Assembly: GCA_002189035.1 (NCBI GenBank)
Contig: NEEC01000019.1
Location: 1,364,001-1,428,000, forward strand
Direction of reading: 5' to 3'
Source of the DNA: Utricularia gibba
Lineage: Eukaryota > Streptophyta > Magnoliopsida > Lamiales > Lentibulariaceae
Length of the DNA stretch: 64,000 nucleotides
Shown: positions 10,724-23,014 of the stretch, piece after piece
How the letters are laid out: each line of letters opens with the position of its first letter
Position numbering within the stretch: the first letter of the stretch is position 1
Translations under genes and position numbers: made by a program
Notes under the pieces: generated by a model
The model's input: the letters and a program-made list of their open reading frames with translations, nothing else
Told to the model about the DNA's origin: nothing
The model's database searches: none

Positions 10724-11047
10724 ATGAACAGAGGAAGTGAACTGAATTCTCTATCCAGAGAAGTTACTGCTGGACAGAACAAATATGTACACAGCCTCGT
10801 TCAACTTGTTACTTCAAACCGCCCAATCCCAGTTCTGAAGTCCACTGTGACTGTTGCTGCAGATCACCACATCATCATCCTGTCGAATATCATCCCCTCA
10901 GCTTCTACTCCTGATGGACTGATAGTGGCACTATTTTGCATAAGTTTAAAAATTACTACAGAAGGGTCAAAAAGCAGAACTTCATTGCGTGATAATGGTG
11001 ATTTTGTGGATCAGTTACTTCAGGTCTCTAGCACCGTTCCTAGTTAA
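10724..11047 (+). CDS. Unrecognised open frame, 107 residues
   Basis: A complete ATG-to-TAA frame in otherwise non-coding DNA. The protein starts MNRGSELNSLSREV and has a hydrophobic centre containing a His-His-Ile-Ile-Ile-Leu run. No domain, signal peptide or family is recognised. Composition is less AT-biased than the flanks, which is the only reason to list it. It may be a chance frame, an eroded exon, or a lineage-specific gene. Confidence 0.2.
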   Translation: MNRGSELNSLSREVTAGQNKYVHSLVQLVTSNRPIPVLKSTVTVAADHHIIILSNIIPSASTPDGLIVALFCISLKITTEGSKSRTSLRDNGDFVDQLLQVSSTVPS

Positions 11048-12045
11048 TTTTTTTTAAGCCGTTTTCACAGAGTTGAACTGCTGAAGAGAAGAGATGAGTC
11101 TCTGTGATTCACGCAGCGTGGCATTGAGAATCGTCACTGTGCCTTCTCCACAAGGCGTTGGGGTTTGTATGCAGTAGAAGTAGAAGTGATCCTGAACTCC
11201 TTGCGGATTAGCGACTAATCCAGTGATTATTAATTAAACACAACACAGAGTGGGTTAAGAGGATAATCAAATGTCGATGACCCGCGTGGGTAGTTAAAAT
11301 AAAGACCACGTGTTTGATTTCATCACAATTATCCACTGGAGAATGTAAATAAGATCACAGGTTAAAATATTTTATATTGATTATAGATGTTGGATGAATC
11401 AAAATAAATAGAGATATTTTTCTAATTTTATACAAAACATTGTGATTCACGTTATTCTTATAATTTATTATTTATTGTAGATATCTAATTATTATGATTA
11501 TATCTTCTTTTTTTTAAAGAAAATACATGATACAAGACTATAAGAATTCTTCTATTTAAACATGTATCTTATCTCATTCTTTACCAATATATGATATCCT
11601 TATAAGGCTTTTGGCTTATGAGGTCTTTTTTCAAAAGAATGAAATGTAAATTGTGAGTATTAAATATCTAAAATAGACAATGTCATAAAAAAAAAACATG
11701 TATCATATTTAAACAAATACACTCAATGGAGACACTTTATATTTAAATAAGAAAAATATAATGTCAAAAGGATATTCTAGTTACAGAAGATAAGTTGTAT
11801 TTAAAAAGATAAAATTTTGTAATCTTTTATAACATATTTTTTCCAAAATTTAATAATATAAAATCATGAGATATATATTTTATATATAAGTTTAAGGGCG
11901 TGACAATAATATCTTATATTAATTACAAATAGAGAAAATAACGTATTTAAATTGAGAGATCTTTCTAATTTTATGAGTCATTTTCCTCAAAAATGAAAAA
12001 TATAAAACTTTAAAAATTGAATATGTGAAATAAATAATATCGTAT

Positions 12046-12080
<35 letters not shown>

Positions 12081-12941
12081 TATTAAATTTTTATTTTAGT
12101 ATATAATAAAAAAACCTATGAATGATCAATTTCATCTACCGCATGATGCATAAAATTGTGGAATATTTGGTAATCAACATAAAATAATAACATTGAATAA
12201 TATATCATTTTTTAATGATTCCAGGAATCAAATCTTTTTTCAATTTCCTATTTATAAAAAAGCTTATAATAGAAATAGAAAAAGAAATTATAGACGTTTG
12301 ATGAATAATAATATATTATATTTTATGTACAATAATGATTAATAGTTTATAACCCTACGGGAGGAAAAATGGTCAACGCGTGTTTTCATGAATAGAGTTG
12401 GCATCCGAGGGAGGTTTTAATCCACACCTTGAAAGTTGACTTTCTCCCTCTGGGAAATTTTCCCCTACGGCGAGGTCTAGGGAACCACTTCTCGCATCAT
12501 CCTCCACGTAACTTTGCGTTCTTTTTTTTACGTGAATTTCATCTGATTTTATTTTAGTTTTCGTGAAAAGAAATTTGGTAGTAGAAACAAAGAGGGCACG
12601 AGGTATAAATGCTTTGGGCGACTAATTAAAATGAGAAGATACAAGGCTGAACATGTAATTAATTCGCTAATCACTTTCTTAATTATGCTACAGTTACTTG
12701 CGTGTACAAATTAAACAAAAAAGAAAAATAAAAAGAAATCCCGCAATCCTAAGGTATTACCATGGAGCCTAGCGCACAGGATCGGGCCTCCATGTCAACG
12801 GAATTGCTTATATCCATCTTCTTCCTCTTTCCATCTTCAACTCCTCGCACAAGGTTCACGTAACACAGGGCCCTGAAAACTGGGAATCTCTTTCTGGAAT
12901 AGTGATTATTTGCACTGGGACTTGAATTTAGTGGAAGGGAA
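11048..12941. other. AT-rich intergenic stretch, promoter region of the STOP-like gene
   Basis: About 1.9 kb with no supported gene. 11340-12360 is strongly AT-rich and includes the (AT)n array at 12049-12078. ACGT-core boxes occur (CACGTG at 11308-11313). The last 200 bases contain pyrimidine-rich leader-like sequence before the zinc-finger gene's ATG. Confidence 0.5.
12049..12078. repeat. (AT)15 microsatellite
   Basis: An uninterrupted AT dinucleotide run of about 30 bases in AT-rich intergenic DNA. It is likely to be length-polymorphic. Confidence 0.9.
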
Positions 12942-14095
12942 ATGATTTCCGGGGCGACGAGTTCTTCTTACTCACTGCCGATTCATGGAGGGATTCATGA
13001 GGTTCATGATCTGTCGGAGACGAATTCGTCTTCTTTTCTTTTTAATATGTCAGTTTTGAAGGAAAAAGTGCATCAAATCCAGTCTTTAGCGAGTGTTTGG
13101 ATGTCGCCCGAGAGCCCACAGATGGCGGTGGCGCTCCCCACCATGGCAACTTTGATTCAGGACATCATCGTAACGGCTTCTTCGATGATGTTTTCGTGCC
13201 AGCAGATGGCGATCGGCTCGCCGGCGGCTTTTGAATTGAGCAGCCAACGGAGTAAGATGGCGGCGGAAATTGTTAACGCCGGAAGTAGGGGTGGCGTTGT
13301 GAGAGGGTTTCCTTCCGATCAGGTGAAGTGAATACGCGCCCACTGTTTCATGTTCGAATTTTTCTATGGTATGCTGAGACATGTTACGTTTCCGATCAGG
13401 TAGATGATGCGTGGTGCAGTAATAATCAGAGTCAGTACAATAACTCGAATGAGGATTTGGGTCGGAGAATCGACGGTGGTTTCCGGCGGGGAACGGCGGA
13501 GAAGAGAGAAATTGTTGACGGCTCAGGCAACTACGACATCGTCGAACTCGACGCTGCCGATTTGCTAGCGAAATACACACACTACTGTCAAATCTGCGGC
13601 AAGGGATTCAAACGCGACGCCAATCTCCGTATGCACATGCGAGCCCACGGCGACGAATACAAATCAAGCGCCGCCCTGAGCAACCCAATGAAGAATAACC
13701 CAGAATACGGCGGCGGCAGCGAATCTACCATCGCCCCGAAACCACCACGAAAATACTCGTGTCCACAAGAAGGGTGCCGGTGGAACAAAAACCACCCCAA
13801 ATTCCAGCCCCTGAAATCCATGATCTGCGTGAAGAATCACTTCAAAAGAAGCCACTGCCCCAAAATGTACGTTTGCAAGCGATGTAACCGGAAGCAATTT
13901 TCTGTACTCTCCGATTTGCGAACGCATGAGAAACACTGCGGAGACCTGAAATGGCAGTGCTCCTGTGGGACGACGTTTTCGCGGAAGGATAAACTAATGG
14001 GCCACCTCGCTCTGTTCGTCGGGCACTCCCCGGCGGTCAATTCCACGGCGGCGGATGCGGGGCCCCAAAACTCAGCGCCGTTAGGCGAATCTTGA
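12942..14095 (+). CDS. STOP1/STOP2-like C2H2 zinc finger transcription factor
   Basis: STOP1-family factors act in the nucleus and activate genes for proton and aluminium tolerance, such as malate and citrate exporters. Two exons: 12942-13322 and 13400-14095, with a 77-base GT-AG intron; 358 residues. The invariant block [20 protein letters not shown] introduces finger 1 ([21 protein letters not shown]). Further fingers are [15 protein letters not shown] ... [33 protein letters not shown] and [16 protein letters not shown]. The N-terminus is poorly conserved and Met/Ser/Gln-rich. At 358 residues it is nearer the length I recall for Arabidopsis STOP2 than for STOP1 (about 500), so it may be a STOP2-type paralogue. 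The exon 1 end and exon 2 start share TTCCGATCAG, which leaves the exact junction slightly uncertain but not the frame. Confidence 0.92.
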
Positions 14096-14783
14096 CTTGA
14101 ATCCAGGGAAAGGTTCTCCGTAGTTTGGGATTTCAGGCAGGGTAATTTAATAATTCCCATTTTAGTCACTGCTAGTTTATTACTCTATTCTATTTTTACC
14201 ACGGTAACTAACGGTAGAAGTAGTGATTTTTACTGTCGGAAGTCCCCGTCAAGTCATCAGAAATGGGCTGCATTTCTGGTTTCAGCCCAAATATTCATTA
14301 TCATTATTTTGTTTTATTTTTTATTAGTAAAAAAATTAATTGAATTTCACAAATCGTTTAGCATGTGAATGGTTGGTGATTAGGTGCAGCCGTGCACCAC
14401 GCCACATGATAATATTTTAGGGCATATTGGGAATTTAACAATTGAATTTAAAGGACAAGGCAAAAGCATATGTTATATAGGTCAAATTGAGTTGAAAAGG
14501 TCATATTTTATCAATGATTTATAAAATATTCTTTTTCTAATTTGTATAATATAATTTTTATTAAAATTAATTTTGGAATAATTTTTACAAAGCATCCCCA
14601 TTGCATGAACAAAACCTAAATCCACAATTTCACATTAATTTCTTTTATTATTTAAAAAATAGGGAAGTATTAATAATTGTCAAAAACTACTGGATCTTTT
14701 CAAGGGAGTGATCCGGTGATCCAAATCGGAGCAGCTGCAAACCCTCCTCAATCCATCTGGGACGCTCCTTCTCAACAGCTCCA
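14096..14783. other. Convergent intergenic, 3' UTRs of STOP-like and ATL genes
   Basis: The zinc-finger gene and the ATL gene converge here. The region is AT-rich with no supported gene, repeat or RNA. Confidence 0.5.
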
Positions 14784-15326
14784 TCATCGCGACCGTCGGT
14801 TCGGGGGAGCAATGAACCCACGGTGCTCCCTCATCGCGTCGCGACAATCCTCACCAACCCCGCGTTGGAACAGGTGGGCCGACCTGCACAACGGACATGT
14901 CACGTGACGATGTAGCCACGTGTCAAGACACGTCGGATGGAAAACGTGGCCGCAGTAAGGGATCATCTTCACTGTCTCCCCCTCCTCGAACTCGCACAGG
15001 CAAACAACGCACTCGCCGTCGCCGGGGTACGCCACCAGCGGAAGCGACTCCACCGCCGCGGAGTCGAGACCTCCTCCTCCCTTGGGACACTCCCGGATCG
15101 GGGTATCGCCGGCAGAGTCCCCGGAATCCGATGAAATTGCCCGGTTGAAGAAGCGCAAGAGGATGCTGAGGAAGCCCAAGAGGAAGATTGCGACTACGAA
15201 GATGAGGATAGCGATAGCCGTCGCCGGTTTGAGGTACGGCGAGGCTGTGGTGCCGTTGGCGGCAGCGGTGAAGGGGTAATCTTTCGGGTGAGTGAGCTGC
15301 AGGAGGACCCTCCTGCTCGAGGCCAT
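14784..15326 (-). CDS. ATL-family RING-H2 E3 ubiquitin ligase
   Basis: ATL proteins are membrane-anchored RING-H2 ubiquitin ligases, often early responders to stress or elicitors. Single exon, 180 residues from the ATG at 15326 (MASSRRVLLQL); the frame is open a little further upstream without an ATG. In order: a short N-terminus; one hydrophobic membrane segment (about residues 36-58, AIAILIFVVAIFLLGFLSIL); the GLD motif diagnostic of ATLs (GGGGLDSAAVESLPL); then the RING-H2 with C-x2-C and PYCGHVFHPTCLDTWLHRH followed by TCPLCR. The conserved Pro after the third metal Cys region and the Trp are present, so E2 binding is expected. Lack of introns and small size are normal for the family. Which ATL it corresponds to cannot be said without a tree. 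Confidence 0.92.
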   Translation of the reverse strand: MASSRRVLLQLTHPKDYPFTAAANGTTASPYLKPATAIAILIFVVAIFLLGFLSILLRFFNRAISSDSGDSAGDTPIRECPKGGGGLDSAAVESLPLVAYPGDGECVVCLCEFEEGETVKMIPYCGHVFHPTCLDTWLHRHVTCPLCRSAHLFQRGVGEDCRDAMREHRGFIAPPNRRSR

Positions 15327-16746
15327 GTTCCGGCCGACGATGTTCAATTCAATTCAAGATCAAGCAATGAAAAAAAGGAGCTACAGTCTTATATTTGGAC
15401 AAGGAGTCTTTGTCGTACAAGTTTTTCAATAATTGAGCATTATCTTCAACTTGGTTTGAATTTTCTATCCCGCAATAATTGAAAAAACAAAAGAAAAGTA
15501 GTGAATTTGCCCATGTGTTTGTTTGGGATAAAAGACGAAAGTAAAACCTTGAACATCAGTAAAAAAAAAAGTCAAAATTAACCATTTACTTAATTAAAGA
15601 AGTAAAAGTGTATATTATAAACATTTCTTTTTAGATTATTTTAATTAGGATTTATAGTCGGCTGTCTTCTTTTTTTTTTATTTAAAATTCCCAGAAAGAG
15701 GAAAAAAATTACATTCTTAAGTTTAGGGAAAAATTGTTTTTTCATTAATTAATATAATTTTATAAACATTATACTAAAATCGTGTATATTAAAAATTAAA
15801 GATAACATATGCCACGGCACGTTGTTGTAGCATTTTGATGGTCACCTCGGTGAGGGCTGAAATCTAGCTCCTACGGGTAGGCTTTTATGGGGAGGTGACG
15901 TGAGGAGGTGGAGAGACTTGCGGCCCAAGCCATACTTCCGTGGTCCCAAAGTAATACGGACGCCTTTGGGTCTGCTTTATTTGGGCCTACTTTCTGCCCA
16001 GGCCCAATTCAGCCTTCCATGGTTTGGATCCGGGCCATTGATAGGGTCCACGGTCCAGATCTGGACGGTTCAAATCGATCCAGGAGTTGGTGGGCCCAGG
16101 TGTAAGCCCGCCGGTTATGACCTGACCCAGTTCCGGTTGTAGTTATTATTTTGTTTAATATAATTGATACTTTTAAAATTATACTTGAAAAAATAAGTAG
16201 TTGTTTATTTTTACTTTTTATTTCTATTTTTCTAAAATAATTTTAAAAAATAAAAACAGATTTCAAAAATTTTACAAAACACTGTTGTTATTTATAGTTT
16301 ATGATTTGATTTAACGAAATAAAACTTATTTATTAAAATATTAAAATATTAAAATATTTCAAATTGTGTTAAAAAAACATAATGTTAAATGGAAGGAGAG
16401 CAAAGAATGCAATAAATAAATAAGGGGAGGTGCATTTCTTTTAGCAAAAATTGAAATGGAATTTTAACATGAAGGACGACCAAAGCGCGATCCTGAAAAT
16501 GATATTTTAGTGAGACCCATTGCACCGATCTCCACTACACGGCAGTCTTTTTCCGTTGTCCGGCGGCTCTTGTTTCGGTTCCATTGTTTCTCTCTCTAGA
16601 TCGGCGGCTGGGATTTTCCCAATTGAGAGAACATATATATGCTGGTGTGTGTATATGCATATTTGGGAAAAATTCGTCTTCAGTGTTGACTCTGCGATCT
16701 GAGCGAGCATTCACGCCGCCGTGGGGGATCTGGAGAGGCCCGCTGG
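15327..16746. other. Divergent intergenic between ATL and AP-2 alpha genes
   Basis: 1.4 kb with an AT-rich centre (15480-15800 and 16140-16400) and one GC-richer island at 15880-16140 that carries the TGGGCC/GGCCCA cluster listed separately. Sequence from about 16510 on, with a C/T-rich patch at 16560-16600, is probably AP-2 alpha leader. Short frames here carry no motif. Confidence 0.5.
15915..16100. promoter_or_regulatory. Cluster of GGCCCA/TGGGCC site II-like motifs
   Basis: Five copies of GGCCCA or its complement occur within about 190 bases (near 15922, 15982, 16000, 16034 as GGGCCA, and 16091 as TGGGCCCA). The island is much more GC-rich than its surroundings. It lies about 600 bases from both divergent start codons, so the transcript it serves is unclear. 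Confidence 0.4.
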
Positions 16747-19700
16747 ATGATGGCGCTTTCCGGTATGAGAGGATTGTCGGTTTTTATAAGCGACATAAGG
16801 AATTGCCCGAACAAAGAGCAGGAACGTCTTCGTGTGGATAAAGAGCTTGGCAAAATTCGCACTCGATTTAAGCAGGAAAAGGCGAGTTTGCGAGTTTACA
16901 TTGGTTTTTGCGCCGTTTTCTTCTTGGGTCGCGGTCAATTGCTCCATTGGATGCATTTCTTGAGTTGCTTCTTTACAGGAGCTTGAAGCGGAAGGCTATG
17001 ACTTTGTTATATTTGACCATCACGATTATCTTTTGAAAGTTTGAACTTCGTAATCATTGAATTCATTGTATATGTTACTTGGCCAGGCCCCAACACCTTA
17101 TGAGAAGAAAAAATATGTTTGGAAGATGCTTTATATTTATATGCTTGGTTATGACGTTGATTTTGGCCACATGGAAGCTGTTTCTCTAATATCTGCTCCA
17201 AAATATCCTGAAAAACAGGTAAGTTGCCTTTCTTATAAAATAGTATCTTCCATCCAGCACGTTGTCATCAACAGCTTTTTCTTTGTTTGAGCTGTTCTAG
17301 GTTGGCTACATAGTTACTTCATGTCTGCTCAATGAAAATCACGATTTTCTGAGACTGGCAATTAATACCGTGCGGAGTGATATTATCGGGAACAATGAAA
17401 CTTTTCAGTGCCTGGCATTAACATTGGTATGCATTCGGATTCCTTCAAAATATTTCATGTATAACACTGCTTATTGCTATGTGTAGGTTGATGTCTAATA
17501 CATGTGTGTAGGTTGGAAATATTGGTGGGAGGGAATTTGCGGAAGCTTTGGCTCCTGATGTCCAAAAGTTACTTGTAAGTCTATGCTCTGAATGTATTTT
17601 TTAGGCTCAGCTCTAACTTATGCTGAAAGCTTCTGTTGCTCTAGATTTCTAGTAGTTGCAGGCCGCTTGTACGAAAGAAGGCTGCATTGTGTCTCCTGCG
17701 TCTCTTTAGAAAGAATCCTGATGTGGTGAATGTTGATGGCTGGTGAAGTTTCGCAGCACTTCCTCTCTTGATTTTGGAAATAAAATACGTGAAATCTTTT
17801 TTTTTTCTGCACCTGCTAGGTCGGACAGAATGTCACAACTACTAGATGAACGTGATTTGGGAGTTCTGACTGCTTCTATGAGCCTTCTGGTGGCACTAGT
17901 ATCAAATAGCCATGAGGCTTACTGGAGCTCTCTTTCAAAGTGCGTTAAAATTCTAGAGAGGCTTGCCAGGAATCAAGATATTCCACAGGAATACACTTAT
18001 TATGGTATTCCATCACCTTGGCTCCAGGTATGCCATGCATGCATGCGCGCTTTTGCATATCATTCTTAAGAAAGTGGCTGTGGAACCCATTCCCTAGTCA
18101 ATCAGCTCCTTTATCAGCTTCTTGGGCTTTATAAGTTAATTCTTACTTAAGATGGAATGAAACGTTAATTCTTACTTAAGATGGAATGAAACGTTAATTC
18201 TTACTTAAGATGGGAATGAAACGTTTATTCTTACTTATGAATACTGCATGGAATGAAACGTTAATTCTTACTTAAGATGGTTTTGTTATTTGGTGTATAG
18301 GTTATGATCATTCAAATTATTAAATACCCATTTTGTATTCCCTTCTTTTCTTTTCATGGTTACGTACTATTTTAAAATATAAATAAATTATAGTAATGCT
18401 GGATTCACCATTACTGTCACTTGTGTCAGGTTAAAACAATGAGAGCTTTACAGTATTTCCCGACTATTGAAGATCCAAATACTAGGAGATCATTGTTTGA
18501 GGTTTACCTTTTCAGCTCTGTTAATTTTATATAATGGTGTAATGTGCTTTCGGATATGTTACCCAAATAACTTCTTCAACCCAATCAGGTATTACAACGG
18601 ATATTGATGGGAACTGATGTGGTAAAAAATGTGAATAAGAATAATGCCTCCCATGCTGTTCTCTTTGAAGCCCTTGCTCTCGTAAGTCCATGACTTCTTC
18701 AATGGAAAAGTATTAAATATTTATCCTATATTGCATATTTCGGCATTAATCTCTCCTGTGTTTGGTAGGTTTTCTTATTTTCATTTTTTGTTATTATGGT
18801 GGCTTTGGTTTCATAACCGCAGGTGATGCATCTTGATGCTGAAAAAGAGATGATGTCTCAGTGTGTTGCATTGCTTGGGAAATTCATCGCTGTTCGTGAA
18901 CCCAATATTAGATATCTTGGTTTGGTATGTTATGCATTTCGTCAATAGAAATATTAAATTAATTTACTTCTCATTTTTTGAGGCCAAGTGTGGGTGGTCA
19001 AAGATACAATGATACCCTATTGTGGAACATAAATGACTGCTGAAAATTACATGATCTGTCTGCGCATTGCTCTGTTGCAGGAGAACATGACTCGGATGTT
19101 AATGATAACGGATGTGCAGGATATCATTAAAAGACACCAGGCCCAGATAATTACATCCCTGAAGGATCCAGATATTAGGTTGACTATATTGCTTCTCTGT
19201 TTAATACAGGCCGTGTTTGATTATACTGAAACACTGTTATATTACGATCTCAATATTTGGAGGTAGCAAATTTTTAAGCATTTGTCTTTCCATCAGTATC
19301 AGAAGACGTGCGCTTGATTTGCTATATGGCATGTGCGACTTTTCTAATGCAAAGGACATAGTCGAAGAATTGCTTCAGGTGGCGAATAGTTGATGGATCT
19401 TATTTCTCCAAACCCTGATCTCGTAGTCTTATTTTATTATATAGCAAAAAAAAAAAAAGCTTTCTGATCTTAAATTATTTCAGTATCTGAGCTCAGCCGA
19501 CTTTGCTATGCGCGAAGAGTTGTCACTTAAAGCTGCAATTCTTGCTGAGAAGTTCGCCCCTGACTTGTCATGGTAACTCCCAAATAATCTGTCAACTCAA
19601 TATGAAAATCGTTTCAGAAGATGTGTTTTATCATTTGTCTTCAGGAATGTATAAGTGGAAAAATGGTTGGCATTCTGGTTGTTTTAAAAAAAATGCTTTC

Positions 19701-22700
19701 TGATCTTAATCATCATCGTTGGACATTTGATTGCATAACCTGTTTTATTGGTATTTTAATCTTTCTGTTGCAGGTACGTAGATGTGATTCTTCAGTTGAT
19801 TGATAAGGCTGGGGATTTTGTCAGTGATGATATTTGGTTTCGTGTGGTCCAATTTGTCACAAATAATGAAGATCTCCAGGTGTTTGATACTGGCGTTTCT
19901 ACTTCTAAGTGTTTCTTTGTAGTATGTATCAAAACCTGTTGTTCGCTTATGCCACACTTGATATATTTCTCAGCCCTATGCCGCACTTAAGGCTAGAGAA
20001 TATCTTGATAAGTCTGCAATCCATGAGACCATGGTGAAGGTTTGTCACTCTATGTATCTTCTAGCCTTACTCTTACACGAGTCCTGTTTTTTTTTTTTTT
20101 TCCCTTTTTTTTTCACTATGAGGCTTATTTTAGGAGGTTCAAGATCATGGATGCTGACCTATGTGATGTCTGTTAATAAGATCACATGTGCACTTTTTCT
20201 TATCAGGCCTGCCTTACATTGTAACGATTGAGCTCAAATCATTTTGTAAATATCATAGTCAGTTTTCACTTTGATGTCATAACATATGGATGTGTGCATT
20301 TTTTTTCAAAATGAGTGCATCCATTCAACTCTGTAATTTACTAATAAATTACATGCAGGTAAGCGCTTATATTCTTGGTGAATACAGCCACCTTCTAGCC
20401 AGACGGCCTGGGTGTACTCCCAAGGAAATCTTCAACATCATACATGAGAAGCTTCCTGCTGTTTCGTGAGGACATTTCTCCATTGTCTTGGATTCTGCTG
20501 GTTGTGCTGTAAATTGCTTCTGTTAACTGGGTCATTATCCACCAGGACTTCAACAATTCCTCTTCTTCTCTCCACTTATGCGAAGATTTTGATGCACTCT
20601 CAACCACCAGATCCGGAGCTAGTCAGACAAATATGGGCGGTGTTTAGCAAGTAATTGTACTTGTTCATTTGCAATTTTTTTATTGTTAGAATCATATCAG
20701 AACTTAATTTAGTGGAGGTATTTCAGGTATGAGAGTTGTATTGATGCTGAAACTCAACAACGCGCTATTGAATACCATGCTTTAAGTATGAGGGGTGCTG
20801 CTCTTATGGATGTACTTGCGGAAATGCCAAAGTTCCCCGAGAGACAGGTTTTTAGATTCTTGGATAGGTCTCTAGTCTGATAATGCGCTTTATCTGAAGC
20901 AAAAAAATCAATTTTCGTGGCTTGTTTTTTGTCCATAGTCTATGTTGATAAAAAAGGCTGAAGCGGCTGAGGCTGATACCGCTGAGCAAAGCGCAATCAA
21001 GTTGCGGACACAACAGCAGACTTCTAATGCGTTGATCCTGACTGATCAAAGCTCTGCAAATGGTGCACTTCCTGAGAATAAGCTAGGTTTGGTGAAGATT
21101 CCTACCATTAGTGAGGTAGGGTTTTTTAAATTTAATGTTGAATGCGTTCCCTTGTTCTTTTCTTCATTTTAGTATGAATTACTGAAGGGGTATTGAAAAT
21201 AGGAACCTAGCACCTCTGAGCGAGGGATAATGCATGCAAATGGAGCACTGAGCATCGTTGATCCTCAGCCAACCACCACGCCTTCTCCTGATGTTCTTGG
21301 GGATTTCTTAGGCCCACTTGCTATTACCGATGGCACATCTGGAACTCCCCATTCAGATCCTACAATAATATCTGATGCCAATGAAAGTAAAAACAGTGAT
21401 GCATTTGCTGTTGCACCTGTCGAACCTATACACACCATTCAGGTACACCTTTGCCATTCATTTTTCCCAACATAGATTGCTTTTGAATGCTTCTGATATA
21501 TTTCGTTTTAAGGCCACTTCTAATGCTTGATAGGGTTATCTTTACCTTGATCACTGTAGGTGAATCCTTTTTAGGGAAGCACTTGGTGAAACATCTCTTT
21601 TCTTTAACCAAGTAATTTTTTGTCTCATAAATCTCTCTTTGATTTTTCCTTGATGCAGCCGATTGTTAATATTGCTGAAAGGTTCCATGCTCTGTGCTTG
21701 AAGGATAGTGGGGTGCTGTATGAGGATATTAACATCCAGGTATCTTTGATTTACGTTTTTTAATACCAAGCTTGTTTCCTTTATTGGAGGTTATTATTTC
21801 TTATCCCTGAGTAAATTTTTCCCCTGTTCTGTTTCTAGATTGGCATTAAAGCTGAGTGGCGGGCACATCAAGGGCGGCTTGTTCTTTTTCTGGGAAATAA
21901 AAATACTGCACCTCTCACTTGTGTTAAAGCGTTTCTGCTGCCTCCCACACACTTAAACATGGAGCTCTCTTTAGTTCCCGAGATCATTCCTCCAAGAGCA
22001 CAGGTTCACCACCTATTGGATCTTCTCCGACAGAACATCCTTTTGTCCCTGCTCCTACTCTTTTCTCAAGTTTGAATTTGATACTATTATCATTCGTCAC
22101 TTTCTTAGGTTCAATGCCCACTTGAAATAATCAACCTCCATCCGAGCAGAGAGTTGGCTGTCCTGGACTTTGCGTACCTTTTTGGAACTAATGTAACTTT
22201 ACACCTTTAATTGGATATTGAAGCTTATTAGTGATTCCTGGTCTCTTGTATTGTTCTTGAGCGTGCTGATGGATGATCAGGTAAATATAAATTTGCGTCT
22301 TCCTGCTGTTTTCAACAAGTTTCTTCAACCCATCACTCTCACTGCTGAGGAGTTCTTTCTGCAATGGAGATCGCTACAAGGACCACCTTTAAAGCTGCAA
22401 GAAGTGGTAGGCTTGTGTTTTGTGTTTGTTAAATTCATGTCGTATGCCACCACGAAAATGTTTTGATTTCCCAGGTTAGAGGTGTAAAGCCCATGCCACT
22501 TGGAGAAATGGCAAACTTGTTTAACAGTCTGCATCTAATGGTTTGCTCAGGGCTTGTAAGTGTTCATACTCTCTGTCTATTGAATGTAGATCAGCCAGTA
22601 AACGTTCTTACTCTCTGCTATACTTTTTAGGACCCAAACGCAAACAATTTGGTCGCATGCACAACATTTTTCTCTGAGAAGACCAGAGCTATGCTCTGCT

Positions 22701-23014
22701 TGATTAGAATAGAAACAGACCCTGCTGACCGAACGCAGCTGCGCATGACTGTTGCATCGGGTGATCCTACACTGACATTTGAGTATGCTACCAGCCTTTA
22801 TATCGACATCCTTATGAACTTTTTACCTCAGCTACCCACCTGATTTATAAACATCCATAGGTTGAAGGAGTTCATCAAAGAGCAACTAGTCTACATTCCT
22901 GTGGGTCAGCAGGCACCGGTTCCTCCCTCATCAGCCCCGGTTCCGCCTTCCCAACCAGCCATCCCCCCTCCATTGGCATCAGACCCAGGAGCTCTTCTCG
23001 CGGCTCTGCTTTGA
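16747..23014 (+). CDS. AP2A: AP-2 complex subunit alpha (alpha-adaptin)
   Basis: This is the large subunit of the AP-2 clathrin adaptor. It binds phosphoinositides and cargo at the plasma membrane and recruits accessory proteins through its appendage. The gene is complete: 26 exons sum to 3063 bases, 1020 residues, close to the Arabidopsis length of about 1012. Exon starts include 16747, 17087, 17301, 17512, 17645, 17820, 18430, 18589, 18823, 19081, 19297, 19484, 19774, 19974, 20359, 20546, 20727, 20939, 21203, 21659, 21839, 22109, 22281, 22475, 22631 and 22861 (stop 23012-23014). The N-terminal trunk ([54 protein letters not shown]) is followed by a proline/serine hinge (about residues 660-740), the immunoglobulin-like sandwich ([19 protein letters not shown]) and the platform ending [15 protein letters not shown]. 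Intron 1 uses a GC donor (AAG/GCGAGT). Intron 6 holds a minisatellite. Every phase agrees, so I see no break. Confidence 0.97.
18135..18280. repeat. 29-bp minisatellite in AP-2 alpha intron 6
   Basis: The unit begins GTTAATTCTTACTTAAGATG and continues with GAATGAAAC (29 bases). Copies start at 18135, 18164, 18193, 18223 (diverged) and 18260, the last after an 8-base expansion. It lies inside intron 6 (18028-18429). Confidence 0.9.

Noticed and set aside
13323-13399. STOP-like gene as two separate genes or with the frame broken at 13323
   Set aside because: A normal 77-base GT-AG intron joins the two frames in phase, and the zinc-finger part lacks a suitable start of its own.
16975-17045. Exon-like segment [19 protein letters not shown] in AP-2 alpha intron 1
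   Set aside because: It follows a TTACAG acceptor but meets a stop at once and has no counterpart in alpha-adaptin; the GC-AG intron skips it.
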